DNA from: Flavobacterium arcticum
GTDB taxonomy: Bacteria; Bacteroidota; Bacteroidia; Flavobacteriales; Flavobacteriaceae
Length of the DNA: 64,000 bases
NCBI RefSeq assembly: GCF_003344925.1
Contig: NZ_CP031188.1
Span: 1,238,501-1,302,500 of the forward strand
Direction: 5' to 3'
This document shows positions 50,289 to 60,244 of the stretch, piece by piece; position 1 is the first letter of the stretch; every line of letters starts with the position of its first letter. The notes beneath the pieces are model-generated. The model ran no database searches. It was not told the origin of the DNA and saw only the letters and a program-made list of their open reading frames with translations. A program made the position numbers and the translations under genes.

Positions 50289-53200
50289 ATGAGTACACTG
50301 GAAGGCGGTACATATGAAATTATACAAGCACGTTTAGAAGCCCAAAAGAAAGATCTTTTGGACAGGCTGCAAAAACTAAATGGCGCGCGGAAGGAAGTAT
50401 TTGGCAGTATCGAAACCAAACTGATAGCCAATAACAGAATTATTACCCAAAATAACTGTATTCCTGCCGATATTGTATCAATAAACGACAGGTGCATATT
50501 GGGGTATAATGTACACTTTGGGCTGCGTACCGATATTAAGGCTGAGGATGTTTTTGCCATATATGTATATGAAAACGGCGATTTTCGTGAGGAAAACCTC
50601 GACTTTATTGGCGACGAAACATTCCAAACTGATTTTTTTAACCTTTATAAATATTACAGAGATACCAGTTTTCGCAAGTTTTTTATTGCGGGTAACTACC
50701 TGCACATGGTATTCCAAATCAGCGACCGAATTTCGGATATAAAGACATTCAAATGGCTGATAAAAGACAACCAGCTTACTTATATAGACAACAGGAGCGA
50801 CCACGAATATAAATTTCCGCGTCAGCACGATTTCAGGTGGCAGGAAACCACGCGCGAAATGCAAAAGTATGGCGAACACCCTCACGTTTCTATACTCGAT
50901 AAAGTATTTGTAGAAACTGTGGGTGGTACACTTACCATAAAAATAGAAAACAATACCGCTGTAGGCAAAGGTATTTATGACGAAGATGTTATTCATCCTG
51001 ACCAAACGTTGGACGATGGTAATTTTCAATATGCCGATTTGGGTAACCTTATCGCACTGCGCATAAAACCCTTTCAGGAAGAGCCCCGTTATTTTATATA
51101 TAATCATAAATTACAGGAAGTCCGCAAGATAGACAGCCTTGAAACATCGGCTATTTTATTGCCTGACGATCATGGGTTGATATTCTCTAACGGGTATTAC
51201 TTGCAAACAGGCGAATATAAAATATTTGAGAGTAGTCTGGAAAACCTGATGTTTCAGGAACGTATCGCATCGCCTAACGGCGAGGACTTTATGTATGTTT
51301 TTTATGAAGAAACCTACGGGCAGTATGTACTGATGTCCTATAACCTTATTACCCGCGAGGTAATGACACCCATTGTTTGTAATGGTTATACCATTCTTAA
51401 AAACGGCGAGCTGTGCTACTTCCGTGCGGAAGATGAAGCGACTAAAAATCACTTGGTACAAATATGGCAAACGCCGTTTGTAAAAAGCGATATTATGCCG
51501 TCACAACACAAGGACAGCTACATCTATAAAATAGGCAATAAGGATATTGTAAAAGCTATGGCAGACAGTCAAGCCATTATTACCTTATTGAATAAAAATG
51601 ACGATTATGCAGGCTTGTATGCCGACCTTACTCGTTTGTCTCAAAACATACTTGATGGCTATTACTGGATAACCAACAGTGAGACGTTTGAGCTTAACAA
51701 GCCACTTACCGAGATAAAAAGCACGGCAAATGCCGCCATCGATGAGTTTGAAAAGGTGGTGCAATTGCGCCATAATGCCAAGAAAATTACAGGAGAGGTA
51801 CGGCAAAAAGCAGAGAGTCTTTTTATACAAATAAAGAGTTCTCCGCTTAACGATATTGATGTTTTTGTAGCCGATCTTGCCGGATTACGCTCACTACGTG
51901 GCGAAGTAATAAGCCTGCGCGAAGTACGCTATGTTGACACTGAGTTTATTAATGAGCTGGAAGCCGAAATTGTAGAACAAACCGAGAATATTTCGCAAAA
52001 CTGTGTAGAGTTCCTTATGGATGAAAAGGCTTTAGAGCCATATCATGCACGGGTAGAAGAAAAGAAAGGCGAAATAGAAAATATTACCACCGTTGCCGAA
52101 GGTAAAGAATTGCAAGATGCCGTAAATAGCATTACTGCCGATTTGGAAATGCTGATTGATATCGTATCGAATTTAAAGATAGATGATACCTCGAAGTCAA
52201 CACAAATTATCAATAATATCTCCCTGATATTTGCTACACTTAACCGCGTTAAGGCAGATATAAAAAACAAGATTTCATCGCTTGGCAGTAAAGAAGCAAA
52301 AGCCGATTTTGCAGCACAGATAAAACTGATAGACCAAAGTATTGTAAATGCACTCGACAGAGCTACCACTCCTGAAAAAGCGGATGAATTACTGAATAAA
52401 ATTTCAGTACAACTGGAAGACCTTGAAGCACGCTTTGCCGACTATGAGGAGTTTACAGGGGCTATCATGGAGAAGCGCGAAGAGGTATATTCGGCATTCG
52501 AAGCGAAGAAAAATGCACTTACCGAGGCACGCAATAAAAAGGCGATTGCCATAGAAAATGCTTCAAGCCGTATTTTAAAAAATGTGGCAACTAAGGCACT
52601 TACATTCGATTCGGTTGAGGAGATAAACGGTTATTTTGCATCTGACCTGATGATTGCCAAACTCCGCGACCTTGTAGAGCAACTTATAGCACTAGAAGAT
52701 ACAGGCAAAGCCGAAGCCATAGAAACCGAATTGAAATCAGCGAGAGAAGATGCACTTCGTAAACTGAAAGACAAGCAGGACTTGTATGAAGACGGCGAAA
52801 ATATTATAAAGTTGGGTACTCATAAGTTTGCGGTAAACAAGCAACCGCTAGACTTAACGATAGTGTATAAAGACGGTAACCTGAACTATCATTTAACAGG
52901 GACTGATTTTTACCAAGAGTTGAAAAGTGAAACCTTATTAGCTTCTAAAAAATATTGGAGTCAGGAACTGGTTTCAGAAAATGAAAAGATATACAGAGCA
53001 GCTTTCTTGGCATACAAGATATTCAGGAATAATGCTCCTGAAAAGCTTTTTAATATGACCGATGAAGCCTTAGAGGCTTTAGTAGCTGAAGAAACGTCTA
53101 AAAACTATACCGAAGGCTATGTAAAAGGCGTGCATGATGCCGATGCTTTTAAAATACTGAAAACATTGGTGGCAAAGCATCATAACTTGGGGTTGTTGCG

Positions 53201-55142
53201 CTACGCGCCTATCACCCGAGCGTTTGCACAGTTCTTTTGGTATGCACAAGAAGATGAAGCTCGGAATATCATTAATAGCAAAATAAAAGCGTCGGGAGGC
53301 GTGCTGGCGATATTCCCTAATAGCAAGGAGTTTGATTATATTGTTAAAGAGTTACAGCAAAAACTAGAGGCGCATTTACACAATACAGCTTTTGGTAAAG
53401 ACTTGGCTATTGATACGGCTAAAACAGCACGCTATCTTTTTGATGAATTAAAGGATGATGATGCTTTTACAGTAAGCCATAAAGCGGCACAACTGGCGGA
53501 GAGCTTTATAAAAATGCTCGACAGCAAGGGTGCAGCCGTTACCTTTAGACATAATATAGACCATGCTTCTGATAAAGAGAGTGGTGTGCTACTGGCTGCA
53601 CAATGGGTAGCTTCTTATTTAGAAGAAACCGAGCAACAGCAGTATGCACAGTATTTGTATGAAATAACAGCTTTGTTATTATACAGGCATGAGTCGGCAG
53701 AGAAAATAGTACCGATAGAACCAGATGAAGAAATTACAGGACTAGCAGGTTCTCACCCAACAATAGAGGAAGGGAAATATCATTTCCACTATCATGAGTT
53801 TACACGAATTTTCGGTAACTATTATGATAACGAAATGCCTGCTTTTGAAAACTTCAGAGCAGAACGCCACAAGCTTACCATAGAGCTTAAAGAACAATTG
53901 CGTTTAAATGAGTTTATGCCAAAAGTATTGACCTCGTTTGTTCGTAATAAGTTAATTGATCAAGTCTATTTGCCATTATTTGGTGAAAACCTTGCCAAAC
54001 AATTGGGTAGTGCAGGCGAAAACCGCCGAACTGATCGTTCGGGAATGTTACTATTGGTATCGCCACCAGGTTATGGTAAAACCACCTTAATGGAGTATCT
54101 AGCGAACAGGCTTGGGTTGGTTTTCATGAAAATAAACGGTCCTGCAATTGGGCACGATATTACATCGGTAGACCCATCGTCGGCTACTAATGCAGCAGCT
54201 CGTGAGGAATTGAAGAAGCTGAACCTTGCCCTTGAAATGGGGAATAATGTAATGCTATATCTTGATGATATACAGCATTGTAGTCCTGAGTTTTTACAGA
54301 AGTTTATTTCGCTTGCCGATGGTACGCGTAAGATAGAAGGTATATATAATGGGCAACCCAAAACGTATGACATGAAATCGAAGAAGTTTTGTGTTATTAT
54401 GGCGGGTAACCCTTATACCGAAACTGGCGAGAAATTCCGCATACCCGATATGCTTGCCAACCGTGCCGATATTTACAATTTGGGTGATGTTATAGGTAGT
54501 ACAAGCGACTTGTTTGAATTGAGCCTTATAGAGAATGCTTTAACGTCTAACCCTGTATTGGCAAGTATAATGGCTAAAAACGGTGATGACTTGTACCCGA
54601 TGATTGAAATGGCAACAACAGAGCAGCGTGATGGCATTGAACTGAAAGGTAATTATAGCAAGCAGGAAATAGAAACCTACGTTAGTGTACTAGATAAAGT
54701 AATAAAAGTGCGTGATGTAGTACTAAAAGCCAATGCCGCCTATATTGCCTCAGCAGCTATGGAAGATGCCTATCGAATAGAACCGCCATTTAGGTTGCAA
54801 GGATCTTACCGTGATATGAACAAGCTAGTTGCTAAGATAGTACCTGTTATGAACAATGATGAGATAAGCACTCTCTTACTTTCGCATTACCGTAACGAAA
54901 CACAAACGCTTACCAGTGCTGCCGAAGCGAACCTACTTAAGTATAAAGAAATGACAGGGCAACTCTCGGAAGAAGATGTAGCGCGTTGGGAGTCTATAAA
55001 AGAGACTTTTGTAAAGAACAACAAACTTAAAGGCTTTGGCAACCGAGATGACATGGCACAAATGCTATCGCAAGTAATGGAATTTACCGAGCATATAGAA
55101 GGTATAAAAGAGATATTGCGAAGAGGTATTGAAAAGCAATAA
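50289..55142 (+). CDS. Giant AAA+ ATPase (1617 aa), family often annotated DNA repair ATPase
   Basis: A very large cytosolic protein. Residues 1-400 are a beta-rich domain with WD/propeller-like strands. Residues about 480-850 form long coiled coils. An alpha-helical stretch follows, then a single AAA+ core near 1240-1450: Walker A PPGYGKTT (about 1258-1265), Walker B VMLYLDDIQ (about 1320), a sensor AGNPYTET and Arg in ANRADIYN. It has no helicase or nuclease motif, so the common label DNA repair ATPase lacks support here. Position in an operon with pspA and flotillin argues for a remodelling ATPase at the membrane. Confidence 0.87.
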   Translation: MSTLEGGTYEIIQARLEAQKKDLLDRLQKLNGARKEVFGSIETKLIANNRIITQNNCIPADIVSINDRCILGYNVHFGLRTDIKAEDVFAIYVYENGDFREENLDFIGDETFQTDFFNLYKYYRDTSFRKFFIAGNYLHMVFQISDRISDIKTFKWLIKDNQLTYIDNRSDHEYKFPRQHDFRWQETTREMQKYGEHPHVSILDKVFVETVGGTLTIKIENNTAVGKGIYDEDVIHPDQTLDDGNFQYADLGNLIALRIKPFQEEPRYFIYNHKLQEVRKIDSLETSAILLPDDHGLIFSNGYYLQTGEYKIFESSLENLMFQERIASPNGEDFMYVFYEETYGQYVLMSYNLITREVMTPIVCNGYTILKNGELCYFRAEDEATKNHLVQIWQTPFVKSDIMPSQHKDSYIYKIGNKDIVKAMADSQAIITLLNKNDDYAGLYADLTRLSQNILDGYYWITNSETFELNKPLTEIKSTANAAIDEFEKVVQLRHNAKKITGEVRQKAESLFIQIKSSPLNDIDVFVADLAGLRSLRGEVISLREVRYVDTEFINELEAEIVEQTENISQNCVEFLMDEKALEPYHARVEEKKGEIENITTVAEGKELQDAVNSITADLEMLIDIVSNLKIDDTSKSTQIINNISLIFATLNRVKADIKNKISSLGSKEAKADFAAQIKLIDQSIVNALDRATTPEKADELLNKISVQLEDLEARFADYEEFTGAIMEKREEVYSAFEAKKNALTEARNKKAIAIENASSRILKNVATKALTFDSVEEINGYFASDLMIAKLRDLVEQLIALEDTGKAEAIETELKSAREDALRKLKDKQDLYEDGENIIKLGTHKFAVNKQPLDLTIVYKDGNLNYHLTGTDFYQELKSETLLASKKYWSQELVSENEKIYRAAFLAYKIFRNNAPEKLFNMTDEALEALVAEETSKNYTEGYVKGVHDADAFKILKTLVAKHHNLGLLRYAPITRAFAQFFWYAQEDEARNIINSKIKASGGVLAIFPNSKEFDYIVKELQQKLEAHLHNTAFGKDLAIDTAKTARYLFDELKDDDAFTVSHKAAQLAESFIKMLDSKGAAVTFRHNIDHASDKESGVLLAAQWVASYLEETEQQQYAQYLYEITALLLYRHESAEKIVPIEPDEEITGLAGSHPTIEEGKYHFHYHEFTRIFGNYYDNEMPAFENFRAERHKLTIELKEQLRLNEFMPKVLTSFVRNKLIDQVYLPLFGENLAKQLGSAGENRRTDRSGMLLLVSPPGYGKTTLMEYLANRLGLVFMKINGPAIGHDITSVDPSSATNAAAREELKKLNLALEMGNNVMLYLDDIQHCSPEFLQKFISLADGTRKIEGIYNGQPKTYDMKSKKFCVIMAGNPYTETGEKFRIPDMLANRADIYNLGDVIGSTSDLFELSLIENALTSNPVLASIMAKNGDDLYPMIEMATTEQRDGIELKGNYSKQEIETYVSVLDKVIKVRDVVLKANAAYIASAAMEDAYRIEPPFRLQGSYRDMNKLVAKIVPVMNNDEISTLLLSHYRNETQTLTSAAEANLLKYKEMTGQLSEEDVARWESIKETFVKNNKLKGFGNRDDMAQMLSQVMEFTEHIEGIKEILRRGIEKQ

Positions 55143-55145
55143 TGT

Positions 55146-55176
55146 AAAAAGCAGCGCTGTAACAGCACTGCTTTTT
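55146..55176 (+). terminator. Terminator of the PspA-flotillin-AAA operon
   Basis: AAAAAGCAG-n-GCTG and CAGC-n-CTGCTTTTTT form a 13-base stem with one internal mismatch, loop TAA, then T6. It lies three bases after the AAA stop. Confidence 0.88.
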
Positions 55177-55199
55177 TATTTAAAGATATGTCTTAGAGC

Positions 55200-57365
55200 T
55201 TATTGTTTTACCACTCTAAAATTAGTTTCCTTATTATCGTTTACCGCTTTAAAGAAGTATACACCGTTAGCCAGTGCAGAAATATCTATAGTAGTCTGAG
55301 CTGCGTTTACCTCTTTTGTAAATAATAGCTGTCCTGAAATAGCATATACTTTTATCTCGGTGATTTCTTCACCAGCACTAATATTTAGTAGGTCTGTAGC
55401 CGGATTAGGATAGTATGTAAAGTTATTGAATGAGTTATCATTAACACTAGCATTGGCATTAACACATTCTACTGAGGCAACCCATCCTGCATTATTTTGT
55501 GATTCATTTGAAGAAAACTCAAAAGTTAACGAACCGTCTGCTGCTGTAGAGGTAACCACATTTTGAATAGATGTTCCTGTGTAGTTATTTATTAAAGGGG
55601 CGGTCGTAGTAGCTCCGTTATAGATAGTAAGATAATCAAAACCTTGTTCAAGTTCAAATGAGTTAAAGGTAACTCGTATTACTTTTCCTTCTTCTGTAGG
55701 GGTAAATGTACGGGCGATGTATTGATTTTCATTATAGTTCCCAGATACTCCTCCTGGATCGGTAAATATTTGCCCTTCACACCAGTCGGCATCGGTAGCA
55801 AAAAGTATTTCTTCTATTCCAGACACTCCAGTTTCGCAAACAGAACGTACTTTTAATACATAATAATTGTTAGGCTGAAGGTCTTGTATAGTTACAAACT
55901 CTGAGTCTACCTCTACCCATCCACTATTTTGTGATGTGCTAGCCTCATCTAGTCTTATATCCCATAAATTAGTTGTACTACTTTCGTCTTCCCATGAGAT
56001 GATAAAATTATCTAATGAAGAGTCTTCAACGCCTAAATTACTAATATTGCCGTCACAAATGCCACCTTCGCAGCTTGTGCTTAGGCAATTTGAAGCGTTT
56101 ACATTATCAATCATTAATTGTGCAGGTTGTTCCCCAAAACCATTTGCTAGGTTAACGCCCGCAGATGATAAATGACAATAGCTCATAATAGTTCCTCCAT
56201 TTGTAGGAATTGGTCCTGGGGCACAACCACCTTCTGTTTCATAACAACCATCTATTGCTGTATTGTTTCCATTCCATACACAGGCATGTGTATGTGGTGA
56301 GCCTAATTGATGACCAAGTTCGTGTGTTGAAGCCTGAACACTCCATGAATATGCTGGGACATCTTGTAAAGAAGTACCATCTACATCTACATAACTAACA
56401 TTATTAGGGATATCACAAACACCATTTAAGAAAGCAATCCCCCCTAAACTTCCTAAATCGTCTGCTAAAAGTTGACCTAAATCTCCATCGAAAAAGGTAG
56501 TTTGATAGTTGTCAAAAAACTGTATAAGGTAATCAACCGAGTCTTCACCAAAATACGGGTCATCAGTAGTCCAAATGAAAAATGATTTTAGCGATATGTT
56601 AATACCGTCGTTATCATATAGTGTTTGAGTATTGTTAAATAAGGAGGTAAGCCAGTTGGCGGTAAGTTCTTCGGTAGAAAAGTTTTGTTGAAAGATATCA
56701 TAATCTATTTCATAATAGAGGCCCACACATTTATCGGTCTCTGTATTTTGTGTGCTTAATGCTGTTTTTTTTCCAAATTGCTGTCCTTTAATAATATTGT
56801 CATCCGATGTTGAGCAGTTAAAAGGATTAGCAACATTTAGTTCGCTATCAGAATAAATAATGTATTCTGAAAAGTTGTGGAGTTTGGCAAGCTTGCCAAT
56901 CACAATGTTTTTATGTTCTTGATTAGATACAATACCCGACATTTCATTCTCGAAAAAGCTAAAAGATGCCAGTGATGCATTATCATTTTTTATAATACCA
57001 CGGTAGAAAACACCGTGTTTAAAAGCAAAATCTTTTTCTTTATCAGTATCTGCATGGAAGCCTTCGGCAAAAATAGTTACTTTATACAGGCTGATGTTTA
57101 TATTATTTCCCTGATATGGTATTATCAGGTTAATAGTTTCTGGTTTGCTGTTATATATAGTATTTAAAACATTACTGTCGAGCGTAGCATACGTTTCGTT
57201 ATCTACTATTGTATAGTCTTTAGTGCCTTGAGAAGCAATAAGAGGAGTGAATTTTTGAAAAGATGCTTCAGCATTATTTAATTCCTGCACCTTTATAGCA
57301 ACTCTTCGCTGAGCATAAAAAGATACCGAAAGAAGGAGTGCTATTATTAGTGTAATTTTTTTCAT
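55200..57365 (-). CDS. Secreted metalloprotease with T9SS sorting domain
   Basis: A 721-residue multi-domain exoprotease. Order: signal peptide (MKKITLIIALLLSVSFYAQ), a propeptide of about 180 residues, a reprolysin-like metzincin domain with zinc motif HELGHQLGSPH (near 345) and Met-turn IMSYCH, one fibronectin type III domain (about 440-520), a CUB-like domain (about 535-635), and a type IX secretion sorting domain (about 645-721; YYPNPATDLLNISAGEEI, then YFFKAVNDNKETNFRVVKQ). It is exported and perhaps cell-surface attached. Monocistronic, convergent with the AAA gene. Confidence 0.93.
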   Translation of the reverse strand: MKKITLIIALLLSVSFYAQRRVAIKVQELNNAEASFQKFTPLIASQGTKDYTIVDNETYATLDSNVLNTIYNSKPETINLIIPYQGNNINISLYKVTIFAEGFHADTDKEKDFAFKHGVFYRGIIKNDNASLASFSFFENEMSGIVSNQEHKNIVIGKLAKLHNFSEYIIYSDSELNVANPFNCSTSDDNIIKGQQFGKKTALSTQNTETDKCVGLYYEIDYDIFQQNFSTEELTANWLTSLFNNTQTLYDNDGINISLKSFFIWTTDDPYFGEDSVDYLIQFFDNYQTTFFDGDLGQLLADDLGSLGGIAFLNGVCDIPNNVSYVDVDGTSLQDVPAYSWSVQASTHELGHQLGSPHTHACVWNGNNTAIDGCYETEGGCAPGPIPTNGGTIMSYCHLSSAGVNLANGFGEQPAQLMIDNVNASNCLSTSCEGGICDGNISNLGVEDSSLDNFIISWEDESSTTNLWDIRLDEASTSQNSGWVEVDSEFVTIQDLQPNNYYVLKVRSVCETGVSGIEEILFATDADWCEGQIFTDPGGVSGNYNENQYIARTFTPTEEGKVIRVTFNSFELEQGFDYLTIYNGATTTAPLINNYTGTSIQNVVTSTAADGSLTFEFSSNESQNNAGWVASVECVNANASVNDNSFNNFTYYPNPATDLLNISAGEEITEIKVYAISGQLLFTKEVNAAQTTIDISALANGVYFFKAVNDNKETNFRVVKQ

Positions 57366-57526
57366 AACTTAGTTTTTAAAGAGTAGCAATTTAATCTAAA
57401 ATATTTATTTTTTAAGTAATTGATTATAAATAAAGTATTAATGTGTAAATATAATGTACTAATTAATAATATGTTAACTCAAATGAGTATGTGCCGTGTT
57501 ATAATTAGTATTTGAAGAAAAAGGTA

Positions 57527-58429
57527 TTAGAAATAAATGTTTTTAGCTGCTCTGTACGTGTTGGCGTGGGCTTCAATAATAATTTTTATATCGGGACTAT
57601 AACCACCACCCATGCTGCATTGTACAGGAATATTCAGTTTATAGCAAAGATTTAAGACATATTCATCTCGTTCTTTGCAACCTTGTATAGAGCAGTCTAG
57701 TTTTCCTAATTTATCAGAAGCCAATATATCTACACCACTCAGGTAAAAAATAAAATCAGGTTTGTGGCTATCGATGAGTTTTGGTAAGGTTTCTTTTAAA
57801 ATTGACAGGTACTCATCATCACCTGTATTATCGGGCAGGGCAATATCTAAATCAGATATTTCTTTTTTAAAAGGGTAGTTGGTTTTACCATGCATAGAGA
57901 AAGTAAATACCGTGTCATTATTTTTAAATATTTCGGCAGTACCATTACCTTGATGTACATCGAGGTCAACAATTAATATCTTTTTCGCGAGATTATTTTG
58001 TAGTAAATAATGCGCTCCTATGGCTTGGTCATTAAGCAGGCAAAAAGCTTCGCCATGTGTGCTGTAGGCATGGTGTGTGCCCCCTGCTATGTTGAATGCG
58101 ATGCCTTTTTGTAATGCTTGGTCGCATCCCCAAATAGTACCTTGTGCAATACGTAATTCTCTTTCTACTAATTCTGCTGAGAGCGGAAAACCAATTTTGC
58201 GCGCTGCACGTGGGTCGAGTGTTAGGTTTAGTAAATTATTTACATAAGCTTTCTCATGTATGCCGAATATATAGCGCATATTGGGCATATTAGGGGTATG
58301 AAAATCACTTTGTGTAACCGTTCCTTCGTGTAGTAATTGTTCGGGTAACAATTCGTATTTTATCATCGGGAATCGATGCCCTTCGGGTAACGGGTGCTTG
58401 TATATAGAGTGAAAAGCGATTGAAAGCAT
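57527..58429 (-). CDS. Histone-deacetylase-family hydrolase
   Basis: Zinc amidohydrolase of the HDAC/acetoin-utilisation superfamily. The catalytic His pair lies in NIAGGTHHAYSTHGEAF. Metal ligands are Asp-x-His in VDLDVHQGNGTAEIF and Asp in YLSGVDILASD. Length 301. The likely substrate is an acetylated amine or lysine. I start at the ATG at 58427-58429; a TTG six codons upstream would lie inside the -7 box (58445-58452). It stands between unrelated minus-strand genes. Confidence 0.88.
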   Translation of the reverse strand: MLSIAFHSIYKHPLPEGHRFPMIKYELLPEQLLHEGTVTQSDFHTPNMPNMRYIFGIHEKAYVNNLLNLTLDPRAARKIGFPLSAELVERELRIAQGTIWGCDQALQKGIAFNIAGGTHHAYSTHGEAFCLLNDQAIGAHYLLQNNLAKKILIVDLDVHQGNGTAEIFKNNDTVFTFSMHGKTNYPFKKEISDLDIALPDNTGDDEYLSILKETLPKLIDSHKPDFIFYLSGVDILASDKLGKLDCSIQGCKERDEYVLNLCYKLNIPVQCSMGGGYSPDIKIIIEAHANTYRAAKNIYF

Positions 58430-58444
58430 TCGGTAAACTTTATA

Positions 58445-58452
58445 CAAAGATA
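58445..58452 (-). promoter_or_regulatory. Possible -7 box TATCTTTG for the HDAC-like gene
   Basis: Minus-strand TATCTTTG matches TAnnTTTG 16 bases before the chosen ATG. The spacing supports that ATG over the TTG at 58447. Confidence 0.4.
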
Positions 58453-58481
58453 AAATTCCTTAGTAATGTTTAGTTACTCTT

Positions 58482-58970
58482 TTAAAGAACGAGTCCTTGT
58501 TTTTTAGCTTCATCATCTTTTCTTTTACCATATATCATTCCTATTGCTACTCCAACACCTATACCTAAAGACATTCCTGTAGACATCCCTATACTTACCC
58601 CTAAATCGGGGTTAATGGCAGAACCAATTATTAAACCCATTACCATACCTAAGCTCATTCCTAAACTTATCCCTAAGGCTGCACCTGCTTCGGCATAATG
58701 TTTTTCAGTTGTAAAAGAAAATTCATTCTTTAAGAATGTTTTAAACTCATGAAGTTTTTGACTGTAATATTTTCGTCTTTTTTCTGGAATTGCATTTAAA
58801 TTTAACGAAGAAAGTTTTTCTTGTATTAATAGTAGCTGGTTTTCAGTTAAGTTTTTCTTTTTTAAAGCTGATAGTATCCCTATAAAATTAGTGTAAACCT
58901 TTTGTTCTGTTTTTTTATGCGTTTGGGAGAGTAAAGTATTTAATAATTGAGAGGTTTCGTCTAAACTCAT
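58482..58970 (-). CDS. Glycine-zipper membrane protein of unknown function
   Basis: A 162-residue protein. The N-terminal about 80 residues are Lys- and Leu-rich helix. Residues about 85-150 hold two long helices of Gly and Met at every fourth position (LGISLGMSLGMVMGLIIGSA and VSIGMSTGMSLGIGVGVAIG), a glycine-zipper pattern for tight helix packing in membranes. The C-terminus is charged (GKRKDDEAKKQ). Such proteins can form pores or oligomers. It lies 43 bases after the KAS gene on the same strand. No function is assigned. Confidence 0.7.
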   Translation of the reverse strand: MSLDETSQLLNTLLSQTHKKTEQKVYTNFIGILSALKKKNLTENQLLLIQEKLSSLNLNAIPEKRRKYYSQKLHEFKTFLKNEFSFTTEKHYAEAGAALGISLGMSLGMVMGLIIGSAINPDLGVSIGMSTGMSLGIGVGVAIGMIYGKRKDDEAKKQGLVL

Positions 58971-59013
58971 GTGTTTTTATTTTATCAGTCGTATAACACC
59001 CACATTTGTTACA

Positions 59014-60168
59014 TTATTTACCAACTAATACGCTCACGGCATTACCACCAAAACCTACAGCATTTACCAGTACTTTTTTAATTTCTTTTTTATTTTCCTG
59101 AACAGGGATAAAAGGCACATTAATAAACGTGTTGTGTTCTAGCATTAATAATGCAAGCTCAAGGCTTAATAGCCCAGAAGCACCAAATGTATGTCCTGTT
59201 TTCCATTTATTGGTAGTAAGTAAGGGCAGGTTGTTGCCAAAGATGCTTTTTATAGCATTATATTCAGATAAGTCACCTTTTACTGTACCAGGAGCATGGA
59301 GTACTATGGCATCTATTTCGTTTAATGGAGTATTGCCAATAGCCATTTGCATCGATTTTTGCAGACAGTCGGCATTTGCCGAAATAGAAACACTATGTTT
59401 CAGTTCTTCTGTAGCATAGCCAATGCCTTCTATGTAACCAATAGCATTTTCTTTGCGCCCAATTTCTAGACAGGCAGTTGCCGCACCTTCGCCTAGTACC
59501 ATAGTATTGGTTTTTTTGTTGAGGTCTAGGGCGAGGCATGGGTATTCAGCCTCTTTAGATGCATATATTTTCATAGCCTGCATTTGGGCTATGGTAAAGG
59601 GGGTAAGAGGAGCTTCGCTACCGCCTACGATAAATTTATCTGCCATGCCCGATTGTAACCATGCCACACCGTTAAGCAAAGCGTGTAATGCAGTAGAGCA
59701 GGTTATAGAGTGCGATATGTCGGGTCCAGTAGTTTTAAGATCTTGTGCTATCCAAGAGGCTATATTGCCTAATGTGGTAGAGGGTGAAGCCTGCGTATGG
59801 GTGAGTCCTGTTTTTAAAAACGCTTCATGATATTGTTCAAATAATGCCGTTGCGCCACGAGAAGAACCGATGTTTACACCAAAATTATCGCCTGTTTTCC
59901 ATCCTGCTTTTTTTATGGCAGCACGTGATGCTAAGAGTGCATATAGTACCGAGTTATCAAGGTTTTGATATTTTGATGCTGAATTTCTTAATGCTTGTAC
60001 TTCTTGTTGTAACAGGTTAGATAGCGGCGCGCCAAATGCTTTTTTAACACCAAAGTGCATCAATTGTATAAAAGATGCATTGTTGCGATAATTTTCCCAA
60101 ACAGTATCAGGGTTATTGCCTAATGGTGAGAAAGAAGAGATAGCAGTTATGGAAACAGATATAGACAA
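59014..60168 (-). CDS. Beta-ketoacyl synthase (KAS I/II type) at the biotin locus
   Basis: Decarboxylating condensing enzyme of the FabB/FabF fold. Catalytic Cys in HSITCSTALHALL, first His in IVLHAPGTVKGD (where most relatives have HGTGT), second His in KWKTGHTFGASGLL. About 384 residues. I prefer the TTG at 60166-60168, because a -7-like box and palindrome (60173-60192) precede it and the longer ATG frame (60198) adds ten atypical residues. It lies 46-76 bases after bioA on the same strand, so it may make a biotin precursor, but could serve another acyl product. Confidence 0.85.
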   Translation of the reverse strand: MSISVSITAISSFSPLGNNPDTVWENYRNNASFIQLMHFGVKKAFGAPLSNLLQQEVQALRNSASKYQNLDNSVLYALLASRAAIKKAGWKTGDNFGVNIGSSRGATALFEQYHEAFLKTGLTHTQASPSTTLGNIASWIAQDLKTTGPDISHSITCSTALHALLNGVAWLQSGMADKFIVGGSEAPLTPFTIAQMQAMKIYASKEAEYPCLALDLNKKTNTMVLGEGAATACLEIGRKENAIGYIEGIGYATEELKHSVSISANADCLQKSMQMAIGNTPLNEIDAIVLHAPGTVKGDLSEYNAIKSIFGNNLPLLTTNKWKTGHTFGASGLLSLELALLMLEHNTFINVPFIPVQENKKEIKKVLVNAVGFGGNAVSVLVGK

Positions 60169-60172
60169 TATG

Positions 60173-60192
60173 GCGGTTTTACCGCAAAAGTA
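60173..60192 (-). promoter_or_regulatory. GCGG-TTTTA-CCGC palindrome with overlapping -7 box before the KAS gene
   Basis: GCGG (60173-60176) and CCGC (60182-60185) repeat the rare palindrome seen around the response regulator. Minus-strand TACTTTTG (60192-60185) is a TAnnTTTG box overlapping it. Transcription would start near 60178, just before the TTG at 60168. Confidence 0.45.
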
Positions 60193-60244
60193 CTCCAAAA
60201 CCTGAAATTACCGAAAAACAGTTTGTTAAAACCACTTGGTAGGG

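Noticed and set aside
50478..51107. 209-residue open frame antisense to the AAA gene
   Set aside because: Composition is a shadow of the plus-strand gene; no recognisable protein features.
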